From Cristatella mucedo (taxonomy: Eukaryota > Bryozoa > Phylactolaemata > Cristatellidae), in assembly GCA_009760855.2 (NCBI GenBank), contig WPIO01000026.1, forward strand, positions 2,734,001 through 2,798,000: 64,000 nucleotides of DNA. Reading direction: 5' to 3'. The notes under the pieces were generated by a model, which was given only the letters and a program-made list of their open reading frames with translations, was not told the origin of the DNA and made no database searches. Both the position numbers and the translations under genes were made by a program. Below, piece after piece: positions 32,286 to 43,782 of the stretch (position 1 is the stretch's first letter; each line of letters begins with the position of its first letter).

Positions 32286-33274
32286 AACGATATTCAGGAA
32301 CTACGGTCGGGAGCCACAAACTTTATTAAAACATGGTATAGCTCTTCCACGAATGCTGTGGGCAGTCATGCACCACACACCAGGAGACCTCTCGGGGCAG
32401 AATTTCAGAGCTACTAATTCGGCGGTACCTCGGCGATCAGAGTTGTATGACTAGCAGTCGACCAGGCAGATCACAAGTCACATTTACACTAAAAGCCCCC
32501 TGCGAGCATGCAAAAGGCATGACCTCACCACTATCAAAAACTCCTATGCTACCTAAAGGCGAAAAACGTATGTTTTGGACTCAATGCTGCCCAAAGTTGT
32601 TAACCATGCTATACCTGAACTGCCGAGGGCCCCCATTCGAATGGATTGAATAAGCAAAGTGTAACCCTGATTGTTACCGAGTGCTACAAGGATAAGGCCA
32701 GCATTCCCGGCAATATTTTGTCAAAAACTTGCACCAATTTCTAGCAGCATGTGCGTTTGCAGCTATTTCCTAAATCGGCACATGCAGGCTCACCTATAAG
32801 TTGCAGCATGGTATACTGTCTGATCTCTGGTTCCTCGAATGTTTTAATTAAACTGTAGTGCATTGGCAGAAGCAGTGCACTTTCGGAGTTATATAAATAA
32901 GGAATCGTTATTTCCTAAAAGTGTTTGTCCTTATTTTCACCACATGTCTTAACAAATCCCCCACATCCTGCTGTCTTTAACTGCAAGGGCTCAATCAACT
33001 ATGGAACATCAGAGGAGCTTTTCAGGATTGCATGCAGAATATCCTATAATTTAGTAAAATAGCTTAAGGGAATAAGTCGCTTCAAAACAAACCGTGTATT
33101 AGAACAAGATTGGCAATACAAATAAGATAAGAATAAGATTGGCAATTATGATCATCGGAAGTTTATATGAGATCTGGCAATTACGATCATCAGAAGTTAA
33201 TAAGAGGTCGGGACTGGGGCCGGCTGCTCAAAGGAGGATGGGATGTGGAATAACTTGTTTATACTAAAAAAATG
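32286..33274. other. Unassigned sequence
   Basis: About 1 kb with no recognised repeat or exon. A short local duplication (GATTGGCAATTA/TACGATCATC-type) is visible near 33110-33200. Confidence 0.3.
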
Positions 33275-33440
33275 TTAGCCTCATTTAATTAAATGGCCTC
33301 CTTTATGTAGGGGCAGAAGAGCCTTCAAGGCTTTCACTGCCGCTTGCAGGCGACAAAAAGAGTCACCCACTGCAGAACTCAAGCCTGCGACCTTGGTCGT
33401 GAAGAGTGAGCATTTTACCTCTGGGCTGAGACCCAGAGGC
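33275..33440 (-). mobile_element. SINE A
   Basis: The top strand carries AGAAGAGCCTTCAAGGCTTT near 33319 (reversed tail), a B-box-like segment in reverse (CAGAACTCAAGCCTGCGACC) and an A-box remnant. A degenerate but recognisable copy. Confidence 0.7.
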
Positions 33441-33509
33441 AAGTGAGAGGAGGCCCATAAAAATGGCTACAAGTCATTCTTGATGGGTATTTTAGGAGTA
33501 AAAAAAAAT

Positions 33510-33625
33510 GGTGTTCATTTGTCTAGTGCGCTAAGAAAACTAATCTCTATCAAGATGCTTCACATATGCTTCATGGTTCGAGCCCATAACCGTAGTCGTC
33601 AGAGGCGAGCCCATTCACCCCTGTG
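33510..33625 (-). mobile_element. SINE B
   Basis: Read in reverse, the B box is GGGCTCGAACC (near 33578) and the tail is the LINE A hairpin (GAAGCATCTTGATAGAGATT...AGCGCACTAGACAAATG). The A box is decayed. Confidence 0.65.
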
Positions 33626-35047
33626 CAAATGGTAATACTAATGCAACAGTCATCAATCCATATGACGAGCTAGCTCCGTCCATAATCGCCAATCAAATTG
33701 CAAGGCAAGACATAGTTTCCTGTCAGTAAATTAAGATACTGGGGCATCATTGTTACGAACGCATTCTAGGGCCTACTGAGTGCTTGGATCTGAGCTAGTC
33801 CTTGCCGATACTAAACAGCTAAGGGATAGCCCAGGGAATCGTGATGAATCGCTGTGACCCTACATCCAGGTCAGTCGGAGCTAGGAATGCACGAGCCCGC
33901 TCTGGCATCTCTGCTTTGAATGGCCGCTAAAGACATCACCTGCAGCAAGGGGCAGCGAGTTAGTGGGACAGGGTCGCGGGGGTTGGGGTGGTGGTGTGGG
34001 GGTTTCGTGTAGCACAGCGGTCACGCAGATGCTGCGTACACACTATTACATCACTTCATTTGCTGCTGCCAAGTGTACACAAGGATGGGTGCGCTTGCCT
34101 GCTGATTAGGAGGACAGCACAAGTCAATAAGTTTCGATAGCATAGATGCAGAGCAATGGACTGTGCAATCTGTTTCTCCCATCGTACACTCCTCTCCTAC
34201 CCTAACCAGGCTCATTGCGTAGCAAAGGTGCCAGGAATGAGGTGCTCGTGTGTTCAACGAAGTGAAATTGCAGCCGGAATTAGACACACCGGGCTCAGGG
34301 ACAATTGCACGTAGTAGCTATGCACAATGCAAATGTGCGCGGCCTGGCGAGCTACCGTTTGTGTCACAGGCTCCGATCTACCGAAATCGGCCTACCGAAA
34401 GCCAGCCATGCTGTGCTTACACTGCTTACATGCTGTGCTTGCACTCTATGCTGAGGCTCTAGCTGACCTCGTCCGAGTGACCAGCATGGTCTGCCGAGGC
34501 GGCCGCATGGTCTAGGCTTGCGGTTCGGTGAATCTGGCACGCAGTCGGCTTCTGCCGGTGGCCACTAGTAGGTGGCAAGGCTTCCGAAGCACTTCCATAG
34601 CCAGTGAGCTGGACTCAGGTGTGAGCAGCTGTCATAAAAGCAATCGAGTGTGACGAGACCGAGCAGTCGGCCGGTACTACTGCACTACTGGAGAGGACAG
34701 ATTCACCTGCACCTATGGTCTTGAAATGTGTAGTTTCATCGTCATGCGAAAGCACAAAGCCACGAAATCGTTGCTGTTTGGCCCCTATCCAGAGGAGACG
34801 TCCTTCATATCGGTGAGCTCCAGATTACCAGCCCTTCAAAACGACTAGGGCCTATTTTTTAACTCAGTCCAGTCTCAAAGTAACTCGGCCTAGCACAGAT
34901 TTTGTAAATGCCATTGACAGTTACTGCAATCATGCAAAAATAAAAATTTATAGGAGCAGGTGTCGGGCAATATCAAAGCCAAGGGCGATTGCATGTTTAG
35001 AAAACAATCCACGCGTCAAACATATTAACTGTCACTCTGTTACTTAC
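33626..35047. other. Unassigned sequence
   Basis: About 1.4 kb. Open frames with several cysteines exist on both strands around 34.05-34.29 kb (minus) and 34.68-34.81 kb (plus), but no splice-site set fits. They are possible exons, too weak to call. Confidence 0.3.
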
Positions 35048-35097
35048 AAATTTTTCAGTTACAGCAATATGATCCACCTCGAATTCAGCTCGGAATT
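35048..35097 (-). CDS. Candidate short exon of the receptor gene
   Basis: A minus-strand acceptor (GTTAACTCATTGATTAG), 50 open nt (FRAEFEVDHIAVTEKF) and a consensus GTAAGT donor. Phase runs 1 to 0, as in the 22.1- and 22.5-kb candidates. It is very short and has no domain signature; the splice sites are the only support. Confidence 0.3.
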
Positions 35098-35764
35098 CTA
35101 ATCAATGAGTTAACAGTGTAGTAGTAACCAAGACTCAGGTGCCATTAAGAGCGACAGCTGCAAGCTCGCAGAGAGTCGCGGGCCTGGGTGCACAAATATA
35201 CTAAAGTGTCATTAGTTGTAGAGAATCTATCTACCAGAAAGCGGCCGGCAGCCCTTCGGCCACTGCTGTTTAGATCTCCCGCGTGCTTTTGCTGCAGTAC
35301 GCCAAGGCAAACTTTAATGCCTTTAATGCAAGCTGCCGATAGGTACTGATGCCACCAAGAAAAGCAGCTCCGACAGTGGGTAAATGTGGAGGGTCATAAA
35401 GCATTAACTCGAGGCTGCTGGCTATGCCATCTTAGATTAGTTCAAGCGAGCTCCTTATGTAAAACACAGCTGGCAGGTGTTGGCTCATCTGGTGCCATCT
35501 GCTTCTGAATAATTGTGTGTCAAATGGCTGACTCAAGGTCGCTGCCTACTCAGGAAGCAAGGCTGCAGCAGGGAGCTAGAATATATCAAGTCACCAGTCG
35601 AAGTTTACCAGATGTGGCCCGTGTGAACCTACTGAAGGGCATAATTTTCCAACACCTTGGCAACTATCAGACTACTAAAAGCAAACGGGCCATGGATCGC
35701 TAAGCACACTGGTTGCTATTACAATATAATCTCATTTAAACCAATCTAATCAATGCATAAATAG
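35098..35764. other. Unassigned sequence
   Basis: No repeat or exon is recognised. A 62-codon plus frame at 35515-35703 has no supporting features. Confidence 0.3.
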
Positions 35765-36271
35765 TCAAATGCAATTTATCTCGGTCTGCAACTTTACAAA
35801 GTCAAAAGAACTAAGTTGGTAATACACTGGGAGAGTTTTCTATTTTCAGAGCTAATCCAAAGTCAAAATGTCTTTCGGTATGTATACGGTAGCCAACATA
35901 CCTTATTTCATGCAACAAATACAAATTGAGAAGTGTAGCTGAGTCAGTGAGTAGACGAGGAAGTAACTGCCATGGAAGTGACAGCATAGGATGGCTGGAA
36001 AAAGATGTGGCTAAGTGGGCAGCAGAAGAAAAGATGTTGCCTATAAATTGTGGAAGTGAGTTCCACAGTATAGGACTTACAGAGCAAAAGCGTCACCAAA
36101 ATTTTTTAAGCTAAGTAAGTGGAACAGCTAATTTGCAATCCATAGAGGACCTTAGGGCACGGGGATGCTGAACTGGTGCAGCAGTTCAGCTAGGTATGAG
36201 CGCACCAAGCCGCGTTGAGCCTCCCGGGTCAGTTACTAAATTTAGCTCTCTATCCCTGGATCAACTGGGAG

Positions 36272-36964
36272 CCATCACAACTCACTGCTTACTGGCCTCC
36301 CAGCATGTGCGATCAGGCGATTGCAGCTGGTGCGCAACTCTGCAGCTAGGCTTGTCTGTCGTGAGCGTCGCAGTTGCCACATTACTCCACTTCTCGCCGA
36401 CCTGCACTGGCTACCAGTCAAGCAGCGGATTGACTTCAAGGTTTTGTCGCTCACTTTTAGGTCCATTCATTCTATGGCTCCAGCCTATCTCTCCGACATA
36501 CTCCCCTATCAGGCCAAGCATCGTACCACCTGCTTTTTGGAGTCCAACAGTCTAGAAATACCTCGGACAAACCTTAAATCCTTTGGAGACCGTGCATTTA
36601 GTTCGTATGCTCCCAAAGCCTGGAACTCCCTTCCGACCTGGGTCACAACATCCCCTGACCTGACCACATTTAAAAGGAACTTAAAAACACCTATTTAGGA
36701 CAGCATTTAGTGGGTCCCTGTGATTCGTCCTTGATGTGCTTATGCGTGCTGACACTGTGCATGCTGCCACTAACCACATTTGCATGCTGACCCTGTGTAT
36801 GTCACCCCTAACTATGTTATTCATTTTGTTTATTTTTCAAGCATGATTTTACTTACCATTCAATTGCATTTCACTTTGCAGCAAATGTAAAGCGCCTAGA
36901 AAGAGATTAAGTTCTCTGAGGGCGCTTTATCAAGTACTTTATTATTATTATTATTATTATTATC
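36272..36964 (+). mobile_element. LINE A 3' copy nested in LINE B
   Basis: It starts within ORF2 at CACTGCTTACTGGCCTCCC and has the C-terminal region, the full 3' UTR, the hairpin (AAAGCGCCTAGAAAGAGATT...GAGGGCGCTTT) and an (ATT)n tail to 36964. Confidence 0.9.
36321..36698 (+). pseudogene. LINE A ORF2 C-terminal fragment
   Basis: Open from QLVRNSAARLVCRERRSC to FKRNLKTPI, ending shortly before the normal terminus because of a one-base shift. It has the same C-terminal blocks as the younger copy at 25374. Confidence 0.85.
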
Positions 36965-37257
36965 ATAGATTTTTCAGCAAAGGAGACACGTGGCTGAATC
37001 TTTTTATAATCTCGTTATCTTTTGAATCTTTTTTTACAACTTACTAGCTGTGCAGTACGATGGGCTGTAAATATGCACTTAAGCGGAGTGCAAATTGAAA
37101 GTCAGTCCAACTTCTAATCTTACACGCAGGAGTATTTTTATATCTGACATTCATTTGAGTGGAGCTCCTACTACGTAAAATAAGTAGAAAATCGGGGGAC
37201 GCAGAAATGCTATTCTTGTAAGCAGAGTATTTCTATATCCGATATTCTTATATTCGG

Positions 37258-37288
37258 AGTATATATATATATATATATATATATATGT
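37258..37288. repeat. Short (AT)n microsatellite
   Basis: About 30 bp of TA dinucleotides between a spacer and an old LINE A copy. Confidence 0.9.
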
Positions 37289-37324
37289 TTTAAATCAGAA
37301 ACTCGGATGTTGGGATGCCTAACC

Positions 37325-37930
37325 TGGTGACTTGACTTGATTGTGGAGCTGATGTGAAAGTCTTATGAAAGGTCACTCTGGAACAGGACACATAGATTTT
37401 ATGCAGATGCAACAGGAGATGTACTGGTAGAGCCAATCTTGAGCGTTAGGCTGTCCTTATTATTTCGGACTGATACATGACTCGTGCATAACTAGTAAGT
37501 TTGTTTTATTGTCATTCAATTTGAAAACGCTTGCAGCCATCCGTATGCCGGTGTCAGCAATATATGCAGCAAGCAAGTTTGATGCAAGAGTTTGCATGAG
37601 TAAAAGCAAGCAAGAGTTTGATGTGATGGAGGGCTAGTAGGTATCAAAGCAAAGGTAAAACTTAGTGTAATCTGCATAGAAGTAAAAGCCTACTTTGTGC
37701 TTGGCGATCGCATCGGCTAGATGGAAGGTATTAATTGTGAAGTAAAGCGGACCCAGCAGAGAGCCTCGGGGAACCCCATACTTCAGTGGTTCCTAAAATG
37801 ATCTTTCTCTGTTCATACCAATGATGCCCAGGTGGGATTAGAGGCACTCGAGACAGACTCGGTGAGCAACAACATCAAACGCTTTACCGAATGCTGTCCG
37901 GGCATGCATAAACAGTTGCTACTTCTCTCA
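37325..37930 (-). mobile_element. LINE A RT-region fragment, old
   Basis: The reversed sequence matches the RT palm and downstream part of LINE A (ATTGTGGAGCTGATGTG, GCAAAGGTAAAACTTAGTG, CAGAGAGCCTCGGGGAACCC). Part of it is expanded by a local repeat of CAAGCAAGTTTGATG-like units (37565-37625). Neither end has a LINE tail, so it is an internal remnant. Confidence 0.75.
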
Positions 37931-38384
37931 ACTAAGGTACTATGGATATGCGATTAGGAACTTCCGCAATACTTTACTAGTCACAACTAACGAGAGCCTT
38001 TGGCTGAGCAAACAGCGACTGCAGTGAAACCACTTCTCACACCCTCGCTGAGGTACGGTGGTCTGGGCACGGCCAGAACATTACGATGGAACGGTGGGAG
38101 CCGATCCGCTGGACTCTAGTCGAGTCCATACGAGTAGCGACAGCGATACAGCTCATACTCTGCCTCATACTTTTGCCCGTTGAAAATGTAAGAGAAGAAA
38201 GTCTATATGGACGGGTAAACTGAATTGCACAAGAAGGAATTAAAGGTACCGATCGGACTGTTTTTACAATGCAGCAAACTGGCTGGCTCCTAGGGCTTGG
38301 GCAATATTTCACAATATTTAGCCACTTTCTAGCCCTACCCCTCCTCCAACTCTCCATCCGGCGACCTTCATATTTCATGCAAGA
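37931..38384. other. Unassigned sequence
   Basis: A 113-codon minus frame (38037-38378) is open, with no recognisable domain. It may be diverged upstream LINE B sequence, because a LINE B copy follows. Confidence 0.3.
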
Positions 38385-38900
38385 GTTGCTTTAGCATTGT
38401 CGAGCCATTGTTTGTTCCAAGCGTCCCCGACACCTGGTGGCGGTTTGTGGTAAATGAATGTCCCCCACAGATGCTGCTAATGCATGGATTTGAGCAGGGC
38501 TGCCGAGAGCCATTGTCTGTCCGTCGACAGCTAGAGAGCCGACTTAGGCATTAGTCTGAGCCCTCGAGGAATGTTGGAGCCAGGAGACTTATTGCTCGGT
38601 CGCAATACCCAGCCCATGGACAGGTCGCACGGAGGGGGCTGTCGCAGACTGGAGCAGCTAATTCACGACTTCCAGTGGACGTGAGGGCACGAGGATAGTG
38701 AAACTAGTGCAGCCGTTCAGCCTAAGCATGATTGAGCCAAGCTAAGACTGGCCTAGTGGGTCAGCGCAGTAGTTTTGCCCTGTATCCATTGATCAACATG
38801 GGGCCGTACCAGCTCCTCCAGCAAAGGCGACACGTGGCTGAATCTTTTACAAGCATTGCAGCCATAGTAACAACGAGTTGCAGGGGCTCAACTGCTTTTT
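38385..38900 (-). mobile_element. LINE B copy (uninterrupted homologue of the 36-kb copy)
   Basis: GGGCACGAGGATAGTGAAAC, GATCAACATGGGGCCGTACC and AGCAAAGGCGACACGTGGCT follow one another without a break. They correspond to the two halves of the LINE B copy at 35765-37005, which a LINE A insertion separates. This acts as the empty site for that insertion. Confidence 0.65.
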
Positions 38901-39089
38901 TGAAAGACCCGACACATTTAAATTTTCAGCAAGCCACAACGGTAGAAAGTCTTTAATCTTAAGCGTGCTGCTGGACTAAAGGATTTGGCTGTTTTAATTG
39001 ATGCTGCTGCAGTGCAACGGCTATCGTATGCACTCAGGTGTCCTCTTTGCCAATCGATTTTTTTTTAAAGTTTTATGCATAAGGGCCAC
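38901..39089. other. Unassigned spacer
   Basis: No feature is recognised between two LINE B copies. Confidence 0.3.
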
Positions 39090-39527
39090 TTAAACAGTTA
39101 ACCACCACATTAGATCCCTGTCCAAGATTAAGAACTACCTAATGCAGGAGCTGGCTACAAATGGTACTAATTCACTGTTTTTTTTATCTAGACTGGAAAA
39201 CTGCAATTCAGCTATGGCTCGGACACCGAAAAAAGGCACGACAATTGTATAGCTGGCAATGAATATGGCAGCAAGATTGGCTAAAAAGTCAAAGAAATTC
39301 AGCCACTCATCATCTTTTCTGAGGAAGGTGCAACGGTTTCCTGTTGGTCAATAGATGCAGAGCAAAATCTTACTATGACCCACATGACTAGCTATGGCAT
39401 GGCTCCTGGCTGCGCCTATTTCAGCCTGCTCGTGCTCTCAGCTCCTCGATGGACTATTAACTATTTGCTCAACTCCGCAATTCAAAGGCCGCTGATGACT
39501 GATGCTTTTGCTCTGCAGGTCCTATAT

Positions 39528-40479
39528 TTATTCAGGTCCTATCTCAATGAGAGACTCCAGAGTATTGATGTGGATGGACGAAGATCATTCGAGGTACCTC
39601 GGAAATATGGGGTATCACAGGGCTCCGTGCTAGGTCCAGTTCTTTTCACGGTTTATACTCTCCTTCTTGCTGATGTGATTACCAAGCACAATCTAGGCTT
39701 TCACTTCAATGTGGATGACACTCAGTTGTACCTTTGCTTTGATCCCTTCCAGCCTTCGAGCACCTCGTATTCTCTCAACTCACTCGTCATGTATTGATGA
39801 CATCCACACATGGATGGCAGCAAATTTTCTTAAACTAAACGATGATAAAACAAAGTTACTAGTTATGGGAAAACCCAGCGTGACTCAGAAATTGGAAAGG
39901 CAGACGCTCAAAATTGGCTCTCCCAGCATATCTCCCGTTGAATCAGCTCAAAACCTAGGTGTCATGTTCCAAAGTGACATCTCGTTAGACGACCACATCA
40001 GCTCCACAGTCAAGTCTGCCTACTTTCAGCTACATAACATTGCTCAAATTCGGGCTTGTTTAGATAAGGATGCCACGTCTAAGTTGGTCCATGCATTTGC
40101 GACATCCCGTCTTGACTTCTGTAACTCACTGCTTGCTGGCCTACCGGCATGTGCAATCAGGCGACTTCAGATGGTGCAAAACTCCGAAGCTAGGCTTGTC
40201 TGTCGTGAGTGGCACAGTTGCCACATCACACCACTTCTAGCCGACCTGCACTGGCTACCAGTCAAGCAACGGATCGACTTCAAGGACTTGTCGCTCACTT
40301 TTAGGTTACGTCATTCTTTTGCTCCAGCCTATCTCTCAGATCTACTCCCCACCAGGCCAAGCATTTACCACCCGATTTCCGGAACCCAACAGTTTATCAA
40401 TACCTCGTGCAAACCCTCAAACCCTTTGGAGACCTTGCATTTAGTTCGTATGCTCCCAAAGCCTGGAACTCCCTCCTGA
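39528..40479 (+). pseudogene. LINE A ORF2 fragment with frameshifts
   Basis: The first part (to 39797) has KYGVSQGSVLGPVLFTVYTL and a VDDTQLYLCF box, in which the usual Ala of ADD has become Val; both Asp are kept. A deletion near 39788 shifts the frame. The second part (39709-40479) runs from DDIHTWMAANFLKLNDDKTK to the SDLLP region, where another shift occurs. Confidence 0.85.
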
Positions 40480-40795
40480 CTTGCGTCAGAACATCCCCTG
40501 ACTTGACCACATTTAAAAAGAGCTTAAAAACACCTATTTAGGACAGCATTTAGTGGGTCCCCGTGATTCTTCCTTCATGTGCTTATGTGTGCTGACACTG
40601 TGCATGCTGCCACTAACCACATTTGCATTCCGCCCCTGTGCATGTCAGCTCTAGCCATGTTATTAATGTTTATCAAGCATGATATTACTCACCATTTAAT
40701 CGCGCTTCCCTTTGCAGCAAATGTAAAGCGCCTAGAAAGAGATCGAGTTCTCTGAGGGCACCTTATTAATTGCATTATTATTATTATTATTATTT
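39528..40795 (+). mobile_element. LINE A copy nested in LINE B
   Basis: It starts at FRSYLNERLQSIDVDG inside the RT domain, runs through the C-terminus and 3' UTR, and ends with the hairpin and an (ATT)n tail at about 40794. Confidence 0.9.
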
Positions 40796-41229
40796 TATTG
40801 TGAAACTCACTTTCGCAATATTTAGGCAACGACACCGTCTATCACACTGCCAACTCTGGCACAGCATTTTTAACTGACCTGTGCTATTACTTCCACCGTA
40901 ATCACACTTCCTTTTCTTCCATCGAGATTCAGCCAAGCTTCTGAGTTCATCGTTTTTCGTGAGATAATGTCTGATGACTACAGAATGTGCACCGTTAGCC
41001 ACTGAGGCTTTGAGTGTTCAATGGTAAGTTCTCCAACGTAATACCAACCAACTTTGTAGTTTCGTTAGGTCTCAGCAATATATCTACGTGAGCATTTACG
41101 CTCTCCACCATCTGTAACTACACACAGATACAGAGCGATTTATGGCCTTACTAATTTTTCAAACTGACAATGCATAATGCCTTACGAATTTTGCATTACG
41201 ATCAGCCTACGTTCTGCTACCGATCGAGT

Positions 41230-41410
41230 CAGCGAAGCACGGTTCTGGGTCTTGGCCCTGTGGTACGGCACTCGTTCGTCGAGTTTCGGGTCGTAGGGCT
41301 CGACTCCTGCAGTGGTCGATCCTTCATTAACTGCTGCAAGTGGTGAGAGTAGCCACGAAAGCTCTTCTGCCGCTATACTAATGAGGCTGTCAAATCAGCT
41401 AGGCTTTTAT
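41230..41410 (+). mobile_element. SINE A, converging with another copy
   Basis: A degenerate tRNA head with B box GGGCTCGACTCC near 41298 is followed by GCAAGTGGTGAGAGTAGCC, AAAGCTCTTCTGCCGCTATA and GAGGCTGTCAAATCAGCT. It faces the minus-strand copy at 41588. Confidence 0.8.
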
Positions 41411-41587
41411 CTAAGGAATAGGCGAGGGGCGAGCAAGGTCAAACTCCCCTTCGAAGATGAAAACCGAACCCAGTGCTTCAGCCGGTCAGCAAGTGCCACT
41501 GCCTGCTCTAGTGCAAGCCTCGTGAGCCATTCGGTGCCAGCCGACTTGTCTCGCACTATTGGCCGACTGTTCACCTAATAATAAAAA

Positions 41588-41760
41588 AATAAATCTTAGC
41601 TGACTTAACAGCCTCGTTTGTATAGCGGCAGAAGAGCCTTATCCGGCTATCGTCACTACTTGCAGTTGGCAATAGAGGATTCCTCAACTGCAGTATCTGT
41701 ACCCACGACCTCGGTCGTGAAGAGTGAGCACCTTCAAATACCCTATCGTCGCTAATCGGG
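41588..41760 (-). mobile_element. SINE A
   Basis: The top strand TTAGCTGACTTAACAGCC...AGCGGCAGAAGAGCC is the reversed tail. The tRNA-like head follows in reverse (TACCCACGACCTCGGTCGTG). With the copy at 41230 it forms a pair of convergent SINEs separated by about 180 bp. Confidence 0.8.
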
Positions 41761-42234
41761 CTATCGCAGCCCAGTAGCGCCACCTAGCATGTTTATCCAG
41801 CCAACCCATACAATTGATTGTCCCTTCCAGGGTTCATCTTGAAGCTGTTCGCCGATGATGCGTCGACGATGCACTATCCGGAGCCTCAGCGGCTCGTCTG
41901 CCTTCTAGAAAATGATGCGACTCCTTCCTGGAGAACCCGAAGCAGCGCATCAAAAGAACGCCGTGCCTGCAGACGTATTTAGACCAGAATGAAACAAAAG
42001 TTCGCAGCCTCGTTTTGAGAGTATCATGCTGCAGCATACCGAATGTACGCCGCCCGGCAGGTCTCTTTCAACCTGTGAGCAAATACTTGTCCCTTAAGGC
42101 GACTAATTATTTAAGAAACTACACCCTCTCTAGAAACTCACTCTTAGCATTCGGCCCACCCCATAGCCAGTCCACGCATTAGGTGACGTCACGGGCAGCA
42201 ACATGTGACGTGAGTAGCATAACTCAGTAAGTGT
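41761..42234. other. Unassigned sequence
   Basis: No repeat or exon is recognised. A 67-codon minus frame (41834-42037) is unremarkable. Confidence 0.3.
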
Positions 42235-42692
42235 GGGTCCTCTTGCCCCCGAGTAATGCGACGCTTACAGGTGGTGCACAACTCCGAAGCTATTGGTTTG
42301 CTAGTCGTGAACATCGCAGCTGCCACATTTCGCCATTTCTCAACAACGTCAATTTAGTTAATATGCTCCCAAAGCCAGGAACTCACTCCCGACTTACGTC
42401 CCGACGTCAGCCTTGACAACACTAGCACAGCATTTAGTGGGTCCGTGTGATTTGTCCTTTATGTGCTTACGCGTGCTGACACTGTGCATGCTGCCACTAA
42501 CCCCACTTGCATGCTGACCTTGTGCATGTCACCCCTAACCGTGTTTTTCTTGCAGTTTATTGAGCATGCTATTATTAACCACTCAATCGCGTTTCCTTTG
42601 CAGCAAATGCAAAGCGCCTAGAGAGAGGGAGACATTGAGTTCTCTGAAAGCGCTTTATCAAGTGTGTTATCATTGTTATTATTATTATTAAT
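42235..42692 (+). mobile_element. LINE A 3' copy with internal deletion
   Basis: ORF2 pieces (GCGACGCTTACAGGTGGTGC; ATGCTCCCAAAGCCAGGAAC) are joined after a deletion. They are followed by the 3' UTR, a hairpin with a 6-bp insertion (AAAGCGCCTAGAGAGAGGGA) and an (ATT)n tail. Confidence 0.85.
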
Positions 42693-43160
42693 TGGCTCCC
42701 CACTTGGCAGCATGGGCAGTTCAAGGTTTCGTCACTCGCTTCCAGTTCCCTTCATTCTCTTGCACCCGGCTACTTAGCCTGCTTAGCCGAACCGCTTCCC
42801 AACCAGGCTAGGCATCGTACTGGCCTCTTTACAGGCTCGAATCGTGCAGCCGTGCATCGAACCAACCTCAAATTCTTCGGAGACTTTGCTTCCTTTAGTT
42901 TCCGTGCTTTCAGAGCTCGCTCCTCACTCCCGACTGACGTCGCGACAAAGTTCCCTGGCTTGAAAGGCATTTAAAAAGCAGCTACGAAAAAGCACCCGTT
43001 CCTTAAAGCATTTGCTGGGTCGATGCGAACTATCCTATGTGTGCTTATGCGTGCAGACGCTGTTCGCACGCAATCGCTAACCATATTGACTTGCTTCCTT
43101 AACAGCACATGCCAAGTGCCCAGCGAGAGATTAAGTTCTCTTGGGACTATGAATGACTCG
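42693..43160 (+). mobile_element. LINE A, older subfamily, 3' copy
   Basis: The sequence matches the C-terminal ORF2 region (CATTCTCTTGCACCCGGCTA, CGAACCAACCTCAAATTCTT). It ends in the subfamily 3' UTR (TTGCTTCCTTAACAGCACAT) and half a hairpin (AAGTGCCCAGCGAGAGATTA); the right half of the hairpin is lost. The copies at 12690 and 18850 have the same 3' UTR. Confidence 0.75.
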
Positions 43161-43782
43161 CCGCTATCATGCTCCAAAGCAAGTTTTGGATGTCCCCCTT
43201 TGAAGAATTGACTCGGCGCGGCGCCCCGAAAGTATTGCTGCGGGCAAGCCTCCGAAGCTGCCTCTGAGCCAGTCGGCACTTTCCGAGAATCTCGGCAGCT
43301 AGCCATGAAGGGCGGGCTTCCGACGGAGCGCGCCTTCGAGCATGCTTTCCCCGGAAGGGCGATTCAAGCTTCCGTTGCCGCTAAGCTTCCTTTACCGCCG
43401 GCGGGAATGGGAGCAGCGCTGCAGCGGAGCGTCGCAGCGGCTGCCTTTGTCGGCTGCAGAGGGCATCGGCAGTGATGCCCGGCGGCATTTCGACCCTTCC
43501 CCCAGCGAGTGGCCGCGTCCGTCCGTCGGCGCGAGCACGGATCGCGCCGACGGACGGCGCGGGCGAAGAGAGTTCGCGTGCATAGGGCCGCGGTTGAGAC
43601 GGCTATCTGCCGCGCGCGCGGCGACGACCAGGGGCGAGCTCGTGGCCGCGGCGGCGGCGGCAAGTGTCGCCGCTGCCGCCAGCACTGCCGCGGCGAGAAT
43701 TTCCAGACCGGCTAGTCCGCCGTCGGTCGGCGTCGTTACGCGATGGCTGCGGGAGGCTTGGCGCGTCGGCGGCGCCACTTAC
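43161..43782. promoter_or_regulatory. CpG island around the receptor gene's first exon
   Basis: From about 43200 to 44060 the DNA is strongly GC-rich and CpG-dense, unlike its surroundings. The Ala- and Arg-rich open frames here are caused by composition. The part left of 43783 would be the start of intron 1 on the minus strand. An unmethylated promoter island is inferred. Confidence 0.5.

Larger units (their letters stand above)
35765..37005 (-). mobile_element. LINE B copy, interrupted by LINE A at 36272-36964
   Basis: 35765-36271 is reversed LINE B (tail TTTATCTCGGTCTGCAACTT, then GTGGAAGTGAGTTCCACAGT, then GGGCACGGGGATGCTGAACT). After the LINE A insertion it resumes with CAGCAAAGGAGACACGTGGC (36974). 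The uninterrupted arrangement of the same segments is seen at 38640-38860. Confidence 0.8.
39090..41135 (+). mobile_element. LINE B copy, interrupted by LINE A at 39528-40795
   Basis: 39090-39527 reads as decayed LINE B ORF2 (RLENCNSAMARTPKKGT, AMNMAARLAKKSKKFSHSS) up to GCTCTGCAGGTCCTAT. After the insertion it resumes with ATTGTGAAACTCACTTTCGC at 40797, matching the expected GATTGTGGAACTCGCTTCCAC. It then runs through the LINE B 3' UTR to about 41135. Confidence 0.8.

Noticed and set aside
34680-34815. A plus-strand Cys-containing exon ending at CGGTGAGC
   Set aside because: The acceptor side is unconvincing, and two frames are equally plausible, so no call is possible.
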